From Skeletonema tropicum (taxonomy: Eukaryota; Bacillariophyta; Thalassiosirophyceae; Thalassiosirales; Thalassiosiraceae): a stretch of 64,000 nucleotides of DNA. Made by a program: the position numbers and the translations under genes. Positions within the stretch are counted from its first letter, which is position 1. The number at the start of each line of letters is the position of its first letter. Below, in pieces: positions 1-8,609 of this stretch. The notes under the pieces are model-generated. The model was not told the origin of the DNA and searched no databases. It was given only the letters and a program-made list of their open reading frames with translations. The stretch covers positions 1,738,001 to 1,802,000 of the forward strand of contig CM074135.1 of NCBI GenBank assembly GCA_037178625.1. Reading direction: 5' to 3'.

Positions 1-450
1 CGTCTACATGAATATTCTTCCAGTAGTTTCGATTTCTGATATCCCATCCAAAGTCACCGATGATCTCTTCAATGTTATTAGTTGGATATGGTGCGAGGAT
101 GCCGAAGTTAAGTCCTCTGCCCAGCACCTTTCTAGTTCCGATAGGGAGTTTGGTTGTAGGTTTACACAGATTGTGAAGAGTGAGATTCTTTGCCGGATTT
201 AGCGCATGTTCCAATGGTAGATGTTCCAGATAATTGATAAGATTTGTGTGTGGTGGGAGCGATGGATCTGCTAGGAAGCCGTCTCTTCTATGGATATTAT
301 GCATTATGATGTCAAGTTTTTGTTGGGCTAGGTTATTGTAATATCGGTCTCTTGAGGCAGTATATCTTAGTTCCTTCTGCCTCCTCTTCCTCTCCCTCTG
401 CCGCCTCCTCCTCGATGGTTTCTTCCTCTTCCACTTCCTCTTCCCCTTCC
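1..450 (-). CDS. Reverse-transcriptase-like ORF2 of a retroelement, 5' part only (cut by window edge)
   Basis: On the minus strand, a frame different from the upstream RG-rich ORF stays open from within that ORF to the left window edge. It reads a very basic Arg/Lys stretch, then about 120 residues including NLCKPTTKLPIGTRK, VLGRGLNFGILAPYP and RNRNYWKNIHVD. A short 'x-L-x-x-G-L-N-F' block ahead of a Pro/Asn-rich turn is typical of the region just before the fingers of Penelope-like and related reverse transcriptases, so I read this as the start of an RT polyprotein. The catalytic YADD-type motif would lie outside the window. No ATG opens the frame; relative to ORF1 it is offset by -1, so it may be reached by frameshifting or internal initiation. 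Family assignment is inferred from a short stretch and is moderate. Confidence 0.5.
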
Positions 451-975
451 CCTTCCTGCATGGGAGTTGGGGTTGTTGTTGTTGTTGGAGGATGATTCGG
501 CATTCTTCTGCTGCTGCGACTTTGATTGCTGTCCTTGTTTCTTCGAATTCTTCTTCGATTTGTTTCTTTTGGACTGACCATTGTTTGTGGGCTTTGTATC
601 CTGGGACGTTTTGGATTTGCCCGAAGATTTTTTTCGGCTTTCTTTCCTCCGTGCACTTTTCTGCTCTTCCGATTTCAGATTCTTCGCTACTCTAACAGTG
701 AGCGTGTCAGCAAGCTCTTCAACAAGCTTTTCAGGGTTATCCTTGAGATCTTCAAGGTTCAGGGTGACTTGACGGTTGGCTTCCTCTTGCTTTTTTGACT
801 TGGAACGAATTACAGCGTCTTTGTTAACGATTCGATGGATCTCTGCCTGTCTATACTCCTCCCAGAAAGGGAGGGTCATGAGGGGCCAGAGTTCAGTAAG
901 CACGTTCTTGGTCTTAGTGATAACTGTTTTGCAGACTTCGTTATTAGTGAGGGGATTCACTTCTGCTTCCTCCAT
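367..975 (-). CDS. Retroelement ORF1-like, Lys-rich protein with RG-rich tail (202 aa)
   Basis: The product has an acidic/mixed N-terminus (residues 1-60), a Glu/Leu-rich helical stretch (70-95), a Lys/Ser/Gln-rich basic region (100-165) and a C-terminal run of Gly-Arg repeats (about 172-202, AGRGRGRGSGRGR). Such basic plus RGG-like composition suggests RNA or single-stranded nucleic-acid binding. Immediately downstream and overlapping it, an RT-like frame opens in the -1 register, so the pair resembles ORF1/ORF2 of a non-LTR or Penelope-like element. It has no recognisable zinc knuckle or CCHC box. It could instead be an unrelated low-complexity host protein; the overlap with the RT-like frame is the main reason to treat it as part of a mobile element. 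Confidence 0.5.
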   Translation of the reverse strand: MEEAEVNPLTNNEVCKTVITKTKNVLTELWPLMTLPFWEEYRQAEIHRIVNKDAVIRSKSKKQEEANRQVTLNLEDLKDNPEKLVEELADTLTVRVAKNLKSEEQKSARRKESRKKSSGKSKTSQDTKPTNNGQSKRNKSKKNSKKQGQQSKSQQQKNAESSSNNNNNPNSHAGRGRGRGSGRGRNHRGGGGRGRGRGGRRN

Positions 976-1421
976 CGTAGCATCGGCTGTATCGGGAGGG
1001 GGTTGGGTCAGGGGAGGTTCCTCCTAACTTACCTATTTTAGATAACGAGGAATGACCCCACAGAGACACGTATCCATTTAAGGAGAAAACTCGTGTCAAC
1101 GAGGGAGAGCTAAATGACTCGCAACTTTGCATCGACAAAGCCGCCTATCCTCACTATTACTATTGCTATCCGCTGAAGAAGTTAATTCGAAAGCGTAGTC
1201 ATCCACGCTTCGGTAATATAGTAATACCACTTTATCTGATATTGGTTCATATATTGATTATAGAGAGAAGTAAGGTCGCTCGCTTCGCTCGCTCCTGATT
1301 GTCTGATTATTCGAGATAGTCTTCTAGCACGTAAAGCAATAGCAATATCATGGATATTCTCAAAACAAATCATCTCCCTCCATAAGCATCATATGTCTCA
1401 TGTTCTTGGCATCTTAAACAT
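976..1421. other. Gene-free stretch upstream of the retroelement ORF1
   Basis: No convincing coding frame. The stretch would hold the 5' leader of the minus-strand element. It contains a short degenerate TCGCTCGCTTCGCTCGCTC tract at about 1273-1292; a very similar string recurs at about 17325-17342 inside the interruption of the satellite array. Confidence 0.4.
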
Positions 1422-1440
1422 CCCTAACCCTAACCCTAAC
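1422..1440. repeat. Interstitial telomere-like tract, (CCCTAA)3
   Basis: Three perfect head-to-tail CCCTAA units plus one base on the plus strand, i.e. TTAGGG on the minus strand. TTAGGG is the telomere unit of many stramenopiles. It lies about 450 bp upstream of the minus-strand retroelement ORF1 start. It is too short to be a functional telomere. Confidence 0.75.
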
Positions 1441-1449
1441 TGGAGAGAC

Positions 1450-1615
1450 ATCAACAGGAGCTACATAATAGACAAGAATACATCAACAAGAGCAGCATCA
1501 ACAGGAACTGCATCAGAAACAAGAGAAAACTCAACATGAATTGCATAAACAAGCGCAACATCAGGAGCTGCACAAACAAGAGAAACCTCAACAAGAGCAT
1601 AAAGAAGAATCGAAG
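1450..1615. repeat. Imperfect Gln/His-coding tandem repeat
   Basis: Degenerate units related to CATCAACAGGAGCTGCAT AAACAAGAG repeat about five times. Read in one plus frame from about 1474 they give a Gln/His/Glu/Lys-rich peptide (for example HQELHKQEKPQQEHKEE) that stays open into unique sequence to 1936, but there is no ATG at its head. It may be an exon remnant or simple low-complexity DNA. I assign no function. Confidence 0.4.
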
Positions 1616-1801
1616 AATACTTCAGGTGAAAGCAAGGGCAGCAGCTGTGACAACAGACAACAAGGAACATCATTTCTTGCATTTACGCAAATAGAAAGGG
1701 TGCGAAAACGCTTAGCATTTATGATCCGACATTCCTCTGTACTACTTCATGATAGATTTAAACCTTTGTATCATAGCTTAGCTTGTAACATGTATCCAGT
1801 C

Positions 1802-2185
1802 CTAGTTAGCAGCTGCCCTTGTCGGCCGCCTAGTCATCCGACGCATAGCTCGATCTGCGGCGAGCTCTGTTGCCATCAAGTACACATCAGATGTGGCAGC
1901 AGCATCCACATCGACATCTTCCTCGTCTTCTGGTAACTCCTCCTTCGCACTAGTGCGCCTCCTAGCAATGGTAGCTCGGCGAGCAAGAATCTTTTTCACA
2001 TCCTCTGGGCAATACTTGGAAGAAAGGGCCTTCATAGCCTGCTTGTCTGCCTCGATATCCTCGCTGATTCGGATTTGAATGGCCTTCTTCTGAAATGGAA
2101 GCTCATCCTTTTCTTCCTTACCACCAAGCAGGAGAAAGGAAGGCTGCTTCTCTGCTCGAGATAGATCACCTTCTTTGTATCCGAA
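1802..2185 (-). pseudogene. In-frame continuation beyond a UAG stop (127 codons)
   Basis: Directly after the UAG at 2186-2188 that ends the mitochondrial-type gene upstream, the same frame continues without a stop to 1802. The translation is protein-like rather than random: an acidic/basic helical region with KEEKDELPFQKKAIQIR, then RRATIARRRTSAKEELPEDE and an acidic DEEDVDVDAA stretch. The continuity suggests one original protein of about 387 residues interrupted by a nonsense codon that a single C-to-T change from CAG would create. Alternatives are stop-codon readthrough, a sequence error, or a separate short gene starting at the ATG at 2035. Confidence 0.5.
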
Positions 2186-3049
2186 CTACATAGCAGTTAG
2201 ATCAGACCAGGCATAGTTCTTGAGCAAGAAGAGCGGCATGTTTGCACGACTCTCCTCCTCCATTTTCTCATCCTCGTCAGTGGAATCAGATGAAAATGCG
2301 TAGTGATTGACATGGTGCTCTGTAGACCATACAACCCATCGTGCATGAACTTTGAAAATGAGCAACATTACTTGAGATAGAATGGGAACGTTTCCGTGAA
2401 AGTATTCTCCTGCATGATAGCACTCTCTTGATCCGTCTTCTTTTGTTTGGAAACCAAAGTTAATGACCATGTCCCATAGTGTGTACCCGAACAAGGTATT
2501 CTTGAACCTTTCTCTCTTGTTGACTGCAATGAATAAAGAAAGAAAGAGATGTTAGATCTTCACTTGAAACAAGTAGAGAAATGACGCACATAATATGCAT
2601 AACTTACACCAGTCTGTTTCACCAGTGTCTTCGTTGGCCTCATCCGAAAACACCATATTCACCTCCATCGTCCCAGGGAAGCCTTGCGTCTTGATTCCAC
2701 CAGTATCATCAAATGTAGCGCTACGCATCATGATCTGTCCAACAATAGGAAACACACAATAAAGCTCCATGAGCTCTTCTCCACCATAGAACGAGGCGAG
2801 GTCGTCTGCGTCCTTGGGACTCTTAAACCGATAGTCGTAGAAATCATTTGCAGAGCCGGTGGCACTGTGTAGACCTGCAAGTACTAGACCACTACCGATT
2901 CCCAGGACGAAGTTGGGGTTGCGAAATTGTGAGCGTGGTGCTGTCGATGCCGCGGTGGAGGAGGAGAATCTGGATGTTGTGTTTCTTAGTTGCTTGGCGG
3001 CGTTGCGGGCCGTCGCCGCCATTAGGCGGTTACTTGCCATAGACATCAT
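2186..3049 (-). CDS. Mitochondrial-targeted conserved hypothetical protein, two exons
   Basis: Exons are 3049-2608 and 2523-2186, with an 84-bp GT-AG intron (GTAAGT ... TTGCAG), giving 259 aa up to a UAG. The start chosen (3049) gives a classical mitochondrial presequence rich in Arg/Ser/Ala (MASNRLMAATARNAAKQLRN); an in-frame ATG also exists at 3127. A hydrophobic segment, FVLGIGSGLVLAGLHSA, follows at about residues 47-63, suggesting an inner-membrane anchor. The body is rich in aromatic residues (GYTLWDMVINFGFQ, HARWVVWSTEHHVNHYAF) with no motif I recognise. The frame continues after the stop for 127 codons, so the protein may be truncated. Gene structure is well supported; function is unknown. 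Confidence 0.65.
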
Positions 3050-3249
3050 CTTATCAATTGTTTGTTTGTTTGTTTGTGTGGAGGGAGACGCTAAGCATCC
3101 CCTCTGTATTCCATTTATTATAGCCATCTGAATATCACTACGTTGTTACCAGTTACCAACCGGATGCAGTCACGTCGCCAAGTACCAAAGCCTGCCTCAT
3201 CCACCCAACACATCAGCTAAAGAACTGACCCATTCTTGGTAATAAGTAT

Positions 3250-3705
3250 GTGTCAAAAGATACGCTTTTGTCCGGATTGACGTCTCAACTGCGTCAAAAG
3301 CTTGACGAAGCATCTGCAATTACATCCAAAACGTATGAGCTATCACATGTTCCTATGGACAGCGACCTGGTACCATCCAGTCCATATTACCAGCTTCTCA
3401 AGGCTCAGCACTGGAATTTAGACATGGTCATGCCTCAGTTCTACAATAGTATCACAAGGCCCGCTCTAGATGGATTCGAAGGTTCTGGATCAGGTCAAGT
3501 GTCAGCTGCAAGTGTTTACACCAACATTGCCAATGCGTTGGAGTCCGACACTGTATCGTATCATCCATTGAATGTTTGGAATGCAGGCGGGACAAGAGCT
3601 CCAGGAAGCAGTAATGCACAAGCTCACGGTTTTTCATCGACACAAGGCATCTTCGTCCACCCCATGTCAAGAGTCTGGCGAGATATCCTTGGTGTATACA
3701 TTTAA
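3250..3705 (+). pseudogene. Glycoside hydrolase family 18 (chitinase)-like fragment
   Basis: The open frame has no ATG start and an in-frame TGA shortly upstream. The translation contains TYELSHVPMDSDLVPSSPYY, then LDMVMPQFYNSITRPALDGF and SAASVYTNIANAL, which resemble the C-terminal half of family-18 chitinase barrels, where a Met-Pro-Gln-Phe-Tyr-Asn type strand is typical. The catalytic DxxDxDxE strand is absent, and the final part loses the expected barrel pattern. I read it as a truncated remnant of a chitinase-like gene; chitin metabolism is well known in thalassiosiroid diatoms. The family call comes from recalled motif similarity and is moderate. Confidence 0.4.
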
Positions 3706-3846
3706 ATAGCACCGCCTTGAATGACGACAGATATTGCACTCGTACTAGTGGAGCGAGTGGTTTGCCATCAGTCTTTTTCTCTTCAAAGATGTATTGGGAG
3801 AACTGGTAGAGAATGGGAGCAATAGGTGGTGTCAAATTTTCCAAAT

Positions 3847-3918
3847 GTGAATTTTAAAATTCACAAGTAATGCATCCAAATCAACAAGCCCAAATGCATT
3901 TGGTCGCAACCAAATGCA
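3847..3918. repeat. Two short palindromes in an AT-rich spacer
   Basis: A perfect 18-bp palindrome GTGAATTTTAAAATTCAC occupies 3847-3864. A second hairpin at 3895-3918 has 10-bp arms TGCATTTGGT / ACCAAATGCA around a 4-base loop. Both lie between the chitinase-like remnant and the inverted-terminus element. Confidence 0.6.
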
Positions 3919-4106
3919 CCTCACTCATGAAGCTTCCGCAACTACCCAATATCCCACTCAAATTACCCAAGCGCATGTCCCGCCCGCTGTCCCAAGAAAA
4001 AGTCCCAAGAAAAATCTCGGAAAATCTGAGAGATCTATCCGAGCCGGCCGAGGTCACCTCTCATAAGTATGTACAATTCAATCTCATACAAAAAATGCAT
4101 GTAGAT

Positions 4107-4323
4107 ACAGTGAGGACACGGTTGTTGCATGGTTTCGGAGTTGCATGGTTACAGTTGGTGCATGATAGAGAAAGCTTGCACGGTCCTGTCCTTCGTCCGT
4201 TTTCACTAGTAGTAGAACCAGTACAACGCTAGTAATCAAAGTTGCATGGTTGAATACCGGACACGGTTGCTGCATGATAAGCTGGCCGTGCATGGTACCA
4301 TGCAACAACCGTGTCCTCACTGT
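4107..4323. mobile_element. MITE-like element with perfect 27-bp inverted termini (217 bp)
   Basis: The left arm 4107-4133 (ACAGTGAGGACACGGTTGTT plus GCATGGT) is the exact reverse complement of 4297-4323. A third, imperfect copy in direct orientation (GGACACGGTTGCTGCATGAT) sits just inside the right arm at about 4258-4277, and GTTGCATGGTT recurs twice more internally. The interior has no credible gene. Size, perfect termini and lack of coding capacity fit a miniature inverted-repeat element. I cannot see a clear target-site duplication, so mobility is inferred only. Confidence 0.55.
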
Positions 4324-4386
4324 AAAGGAAAAGATGAAATACTTTATGATCATCAAGTAAGGACGAGCAACAATTCACATTTAAAT

Positions 4387-5663
4387 TTACTTCTTCAAAT
4401 TAGAGGGCAGAAAAAGGTCCGAGTTGTCACAATTTTGACACTGAGTATTGCCTTTGTGGCACCGTGAGTTGCAGAATCGTGGAGGATCAGCATTCCTACA
4501 TTTGCACCTTCTAGTATCGCATTTTCCTTTACAGTTGCATTTCAGCATACCTTGTCCACCGACACTTGAATCAAATCTTGCCGCCTCTCTCTCAGTGATC
4601 TTATTCAGGCCCCTCCAGTCCTGATATGACCGTTCGAGCCCAAAAATACTCCTATTATTTGAGACACCAGTGACAGGATTTAGTCGATGATAAGTATACA
4701 AGTTTTGCAAAACACCATTTTTGAAAGCAACTCGATACAGTCCATGCTTTGATACCTCAACAACAACTCCAATAATGTGTGCCGAATCGACTTTTGTTCT
4801 ATCAACATCAACAAGAGGAATTTTGACAACATCGCCAATGTTGTAGTTACCACCATCGGCTTTCTTTGCTCTTGCCTCCATAACACCTGATTGCTTGCGC
4901 ATATTCAAAGAAGCTTCATGACGCTGTTTTTTCCTCCTTGGCGAAAGAAACTCAACATCTTCACATTCCTGATCTTGCTTGCGTTGCTCTTGTGCATCTT
5001 TTCGTGCCAAATCAATGTCGCTTGCGACAGGATATTTGTAGGAAGTTCCCCATAAACTGTAGAGCCCGCTTGGATTAGGGGAAGAATTTCGACTGAATCC
5101 CCATTCGATTGTTTCCAGTAGTTCTATCCGATCCTCATCAAAGACGTCCCATTTGTTACGAGTTACCTTCTGTAGAATAATGCGCTTCCAGTTGGATGGA
5201 TCATTGCTGTCATCTGGAGAACAAGATAGACAGGGAAAAATATTGCGAAGTTCAGCTTCAGATAACTCTTCTCTGGTCAACTCCTTACCTTCTCGGTCCA
5301 CGACAAGTTTGATCCACTCAACATCTTCTTCGTCATCAATATCTTGGACACAGGAAGTTGAAACAGGAACATCTTCAGAAATGTTGCGCGAGCTCGAAGC
5401 CTGTGCAGCCGACGCGGAAGGCTTCATGCCATAATCTGGATTAAGGAGTGCATCCATCTCATCCTATCCTTCTTCGCAATTTCAGACGCACTATCATCCA
5501 ATTGCTTCTGGGCGGCTTCCATTGACATGGTGCGATTGTGTGACTTCAGTTTCTTGGTCGGCTGGGCGACATTCTTTGTAGCGTCATCATCGTTGCTGAG
5601 TGCCCTCTTTCCGTCATGGTTGGTGAGGGTTCCGAGTGCTGTGGCTTTCGTGTTCGACGACAT
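4387..5663 (-). CDS. Protein with transposon-type CXC Cys-rich C-terminus (two overlapping frames)
   Basis: The first frame (5663-5424, 79 aa) starts MSSNTKATALG and carries a Lys-rich segment. The second (5457-4387, 356 aa) starts MDALLNPDYG and overlaps it by 34 nt in another register, so a single protein needs a frameshift. The second frame contains an SH3-like module near residues 200-270 (YNIGDVVKIPLVDVDRTKVD ... GVVVEVSKHGLYRVAFKNG) and ends in a Cys cluster, CNCKGKCDTRRCKCRNA ... CNSRCHKGNTQC. This order (GDVV/VDR module, then tesmin-like CXC cluster) is what I recall from C-termini of integrase-type DNA transposons and their domesticated relatives such as KRBA2/SCAND3. No integrase core is present. 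It may be a domesticated transposon fragment or a decayed element. Overall frame is robust; role is inferred. Confidence 0.55.
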
Positions 5664-5785
5664 TTTGTATTGATATGAGATTGAAGAGGCGTTACAATAC
5701 CAGCTGCAAGAGCTGCATACAATAAATAATGGAAATGGGTTGCTGTTGTCGATGACACAAATTTAAAAATGATTCAAATCGATGA

Positions 5786-6281
5786 TACCAGTCTAAAACT
5801 AGTCTGTACCTTAAGATACGAGTCTGTACCTTAAGATGTGCTGAAATTTCTATCTGTCCGTTTCGGACGAGTTCTTGTCCGATTCGAGTGAAACCAAGAC
5901 AGAGGGAGTTAGCGATGGTGTTGTAGGAGAGGTCTGCATACTCGGTTCGGACCATAGAATCGTTTAGGAGACCATTGAGGGGAGTGTACCTATGGTGAAA
6001 AGATTAGCTGAAACTGAAATATCCTTAATTTTTAAAATGAATAGTTTTGCTGTTTTCAGCTAATCTTTTCACCATAGGTACACTCCCCTCAATGGTCTCC
6101 TAAACGATTCTATGGTCCGAACCGAGTATGCAGACCTCTCCTACAACATCATAGCTAACTCCCTCTGTCTTGGTTTCACTCGAATCGTGCAAGAACTTGT
6201 CCAGAACGAGCAGATAGAAAATTCAGCACATCTTAAGGTACAGACTCGAATCTTAAGGTACAGACTAGTTTTAGACTGGTA
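5786..6281. repeat. Large inverted repeat: ~228-bp arms, 40-nt loop
   Basis: Left arm 5786-6013 and right arm 6054-6281 are near-perfect reverse complements, with scattered single-base differences (estimated about 95% identity by eye). Outer ends read TACCAGTCTAAAACTAGTCT / its complement; inner ends read GATTAGCTGAAA / TTTCAGCTAATC around an AT-rich loop. Each arm contains a doubled AGTCTGTACCTTAAGAT motif. Both arms keep a partly open frame in the outward direction (starting MVRTEYADLSY), a by-product of the symmetry or a relic of a coding source. A transcript would fold into a long hairpin. It lies about 120 bp upstream of the CXC-tail gene. Confidence 0.85.
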
Positions 6282-6511
6282 CTATTCCTACGTTGGCTAC
6301 GTACATTAGATTTTCGCCTCAAACATCTGCTCCTCCAGTACCTACTTAAAATTCCGCCAAAGCAAATCAGCGAGCTGAGAGCTGAAAGTGCGAAGTGCTA
6401 TGTACCACCAACATACCAACACCGGGGCTGGGGCTGGGGAGCGTCCTGTAGTTATCAACCTACTTATCGAAGTGCATTACCATCAAACATCTAAACTCTG
6501 TCAATCTTCTC

Positions 6512-6964
6512 ATGAAGAGATCCAATCCTTTTTCATTTGTTGCCAGCGACGGGAGGAAGAGGCCTCGCACCGATGCAGGCCAGGCATTTGGAAATCAACT
6601 TTGCCTTGTGACCTCATTTCCTCAACATACTCCAATTCTTCTCGCTGAACCACAATATGAACATGTGCAACCTGCAGTCTCAATGATGAGACTCAGACCG
6701 GCGAAAAGTGAAGCACGTTCATCACTATCATCTTTGACGATGACAGAGAGAATTGCTCCACCAAACAATGATGCGGGATATGGTGTCAATATCATTGCCA
6801 ACTCGGTTGAGGGAGATCTACAATGGCAATGGAGTGACTCACCAGACATAACACAGCTAAGTCTACCTAATATATCAAGCCCTGATGAAACGTATTGGTC
6901 GGAAATGCTCATGTTGTTTACATCAGTATTGAGCATTCTCATTGGGTGTTACATATCATTGTGA
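6512..6964 (+). CDS. Hypothetical protein, 150 aa
   Basis: Small open frame with a basic RKRPR cluster near residue 16 that could be a nuclear signal, a Ser/Leu-rich middle, an acidic LQWQWSDSPDITQL segment and a hydrophobic C-terminal tail, MLMLFTSVLSILIGCYI (about residues 132-148), that could be a tail anchor. I do not recognise a family. The ATG at 6512 is preceded by another ATG in a different frame. It is the only sizeable plus-strand frame between the large inverted repeat and the phosphatase gene. Confidence 0.35.
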   Translation: MKRSNPFSFVASDGRKRPRTDAGQAFGNQLCLVTSFPQHTPILLAEPQYEHVQPAVSMMRLRPAKSEARSSLSSLTMTERIAPPNNDAGYGVNIIANSVEGDLQWQWSDSPDITQLSLPNISSPDETYWSEMLMLFTSVLSILIGCYISL

Positions 6965-7268
6965 ACAGGTGAAAAGATGAAGATCTCTTCAGATCACAGA
7001 CGCAATACACAAGTATGATAGGTTAATTCAGATATATTGCTGACGTTTGTATGAGATGCATCATCCAACAGCCTACTCTCGTTAATGTTGGATGAGAAGA
7101 ATCAATATAGCATTACTTTCACTACATACCTAAATTTTACAACTGTAGCTGTAGACTCTATGCAAAGAAAATAGGTATTCAGACATCCCTATCGTCATTA
7201 TCCTTGATTGTTGTAGACTTGAAAACCTTTCACAACACCAAAGCAATGCGTTTGTTGCTACATTTCAT

Positions 7269-8609
7269 TTACTCATCAGTCAAGGCATACTTGAGCCGTT
7301 GTCTGCTCTTTTCATCAAATCCAATGAAATCCAAATAACCCTCGACGCTACCGTATGTATTCCGGATATTCGCCAGAGTATCCTTCATGACTTGAGGTGG
7401 AGCACCAAGGAAGGTCTTGGCATCTAGGCTACGTTGGCTTAACGCCCCTACCATTGCCTTGTGATCATTCATCTCTGCATAAACATTGGCACTCAAACTG
7501 TAATCCTCTACAATTGCATCATCTTCAGCCCCAAGCAATGAAAGTATTATAGCAGCAATCATACCCGTTCGGTCTTTCCCTGCTGTGCAGTAAAAAGCAA
7601 TTGGGTGGCGGTTCTTGTCGCTTATCAAGTCGAGGACATATTTTATTCCCGGAGCTCCAAACCGGAGTAATAATTCATTCAACATTGGCAAGCCTCCACC
7701 ATTGATTTCATCAAGAAAAGGTTTTTTGATATTGTCTCTTGCTGCTTTAGAAACAATAGTGGAAGGTGCTTTGAGAATAGTACTTGCAATATCCCTCTTC
7801 CTCAACTTTGACAATGTACCCCTCACGTACTTTAACTCGTTCATAATTGACACAAAATGTCTCTCTTTCCTATTCTTTCGCCTCGCACTTTCTTCAAGAA
7901 GCTTGCTCGCCTCAATACAATCAATGCACTCTTCTTCCTTGTCCTCCCCGTCGAACTCATCACCACCAAAGAAGTTATCTACAAAACCAACAACAACATC
8001 CTTGGTATTCTTCGTAGCCCCACTTACCACTTTCTTCACTCTATCCCTCTTACGAATTTTCTGCATTCTCTTCTCCTCTGGTCCTAGTTCCTTGACCTTA
8101 TTCCCATTCTCATAGAACACCATGTCTGTAAACCCGGCAAACACCTCCTCACGTTCCAACGTGGGATCATCCCTCAATTCCGTCGGACTGCGTAGATCCA
8201 CCAAGGTTTTGACACCAATATCCCCGTACAATATCTCCAAATCATGCTCAGTAGCATCACTCACTCTTCCAATTCGAAAGACTCTACCAGGCTTAATGGG
8301 AGAATTTTTGGGTGAGGCCAAATCACGTGCATTCTTCACTTTCTCGAGGGGCAAGTTTCGTTCCTTGCAAAGGGCGGCGTTATGGGCATCGAATTTCTCT
8401 TCCTCCGCTGTCTTTGTAGGAATGGTCACGGTAGACACGTCAATGTCATCCGTGTTCACGTTGAGTCTAGTGCTGCTGCTTGCCATTGGCGGTGTGCATA
8501 GTCCGCGATGATGATGTGATTTGGGAATTTTGAATGACGGCCGTGATGGTACAAGAGCAGTCGATGTTGGTATGGTGAGAAGAAGGAGATATGATGTTTT
8601 GACCACCAT
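7269..8609 (-). CDS. Tyrosine/serine phosphatase-family protein, probably plastid-targeted
   Basis: The single-exon frame encodes 446 aa. A hydrophobic N-terminus (SYLLLLTIPTSTALVPSRP) followed by a Ser/Arg-rich segment looks like a diatom signal plus transit peptide, although the residue after the likely cleavage site is Leu rather than the canonical Phe. FRIGRVSDATEHDLEILY and IGVKTLVDLRSPTELRD match the opening of the tyrosine-phosphatase-like family that includes bacterial and fungal Y_phosphatase3 proteins. The signature loop YCTAGKDRTG near residue 340 gives the CX5R nucleophile Cys and Arg. A long charged insert (about 165-280) separates the two. Substrate unknown; this family includes dual-specificity and phosphoinositide phosphatases. 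Divergent from COQ9 across 387 bp. Confidence 0.8.
   Translation of the reverse strand: MVVKTSYLLLLTIPTSTALVPSRPSFKIPKSHHHRGLCTPPMASSSTRLNVNTDDIDVSTVTIPTKTAEEEKFDAHNAALCKERNLPLEKVKNARDLASPKNSPIKPGRVFRIGRVSDATEHDLEILYGDIGVKTLVDLRSPTELRDDPTLEREEVFAGFTDMVFYENGNKVKELGPEEKRMQKIRKRDRVKKVVSGATKNTKDVVVGFVDNFFGGDEFDGEDKEEECIDCIEASKLLEESARRKNRKERHFVSIMNELKYVRGTLSKLRKRDIASTILKAPSTIVSKAARDNIKKPFLDEINGGGLPMLNELLLRFGAPGIKYVLDLISDKNRHPIAFYCTAGKDRTGMIAAIILSLLGAEDDAIVEDYSLSANVYAEMNDHKAMVGALSQRSLDAKTFLGAPPQVMKDTLANIRNTYGSVEGYLDFIGFDEKSRQRLKYALTDE

Noticed and set aside
1422..1440. Chromosome end
   Set aside because: Only three units, with genes and a mobile element on both sides.
5424..5500. 32-nt intron joining the two frames of the CXC-tail gene
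   Set aside because: Too short to splice and no good donor; left as overlapping frames.
5692..6309. Two MVRTEYADLSY-type frames as real genes
   Set aside because: They are the two mirror-image arms of the inverted repeat; no family signal.
7615..8115. Long antisense frame over the phosphatase gene
   Set aside because: Shadow of the minus-strand phosphatase coding sequence, with Ser/Leu/Phe-rich mirror composition.
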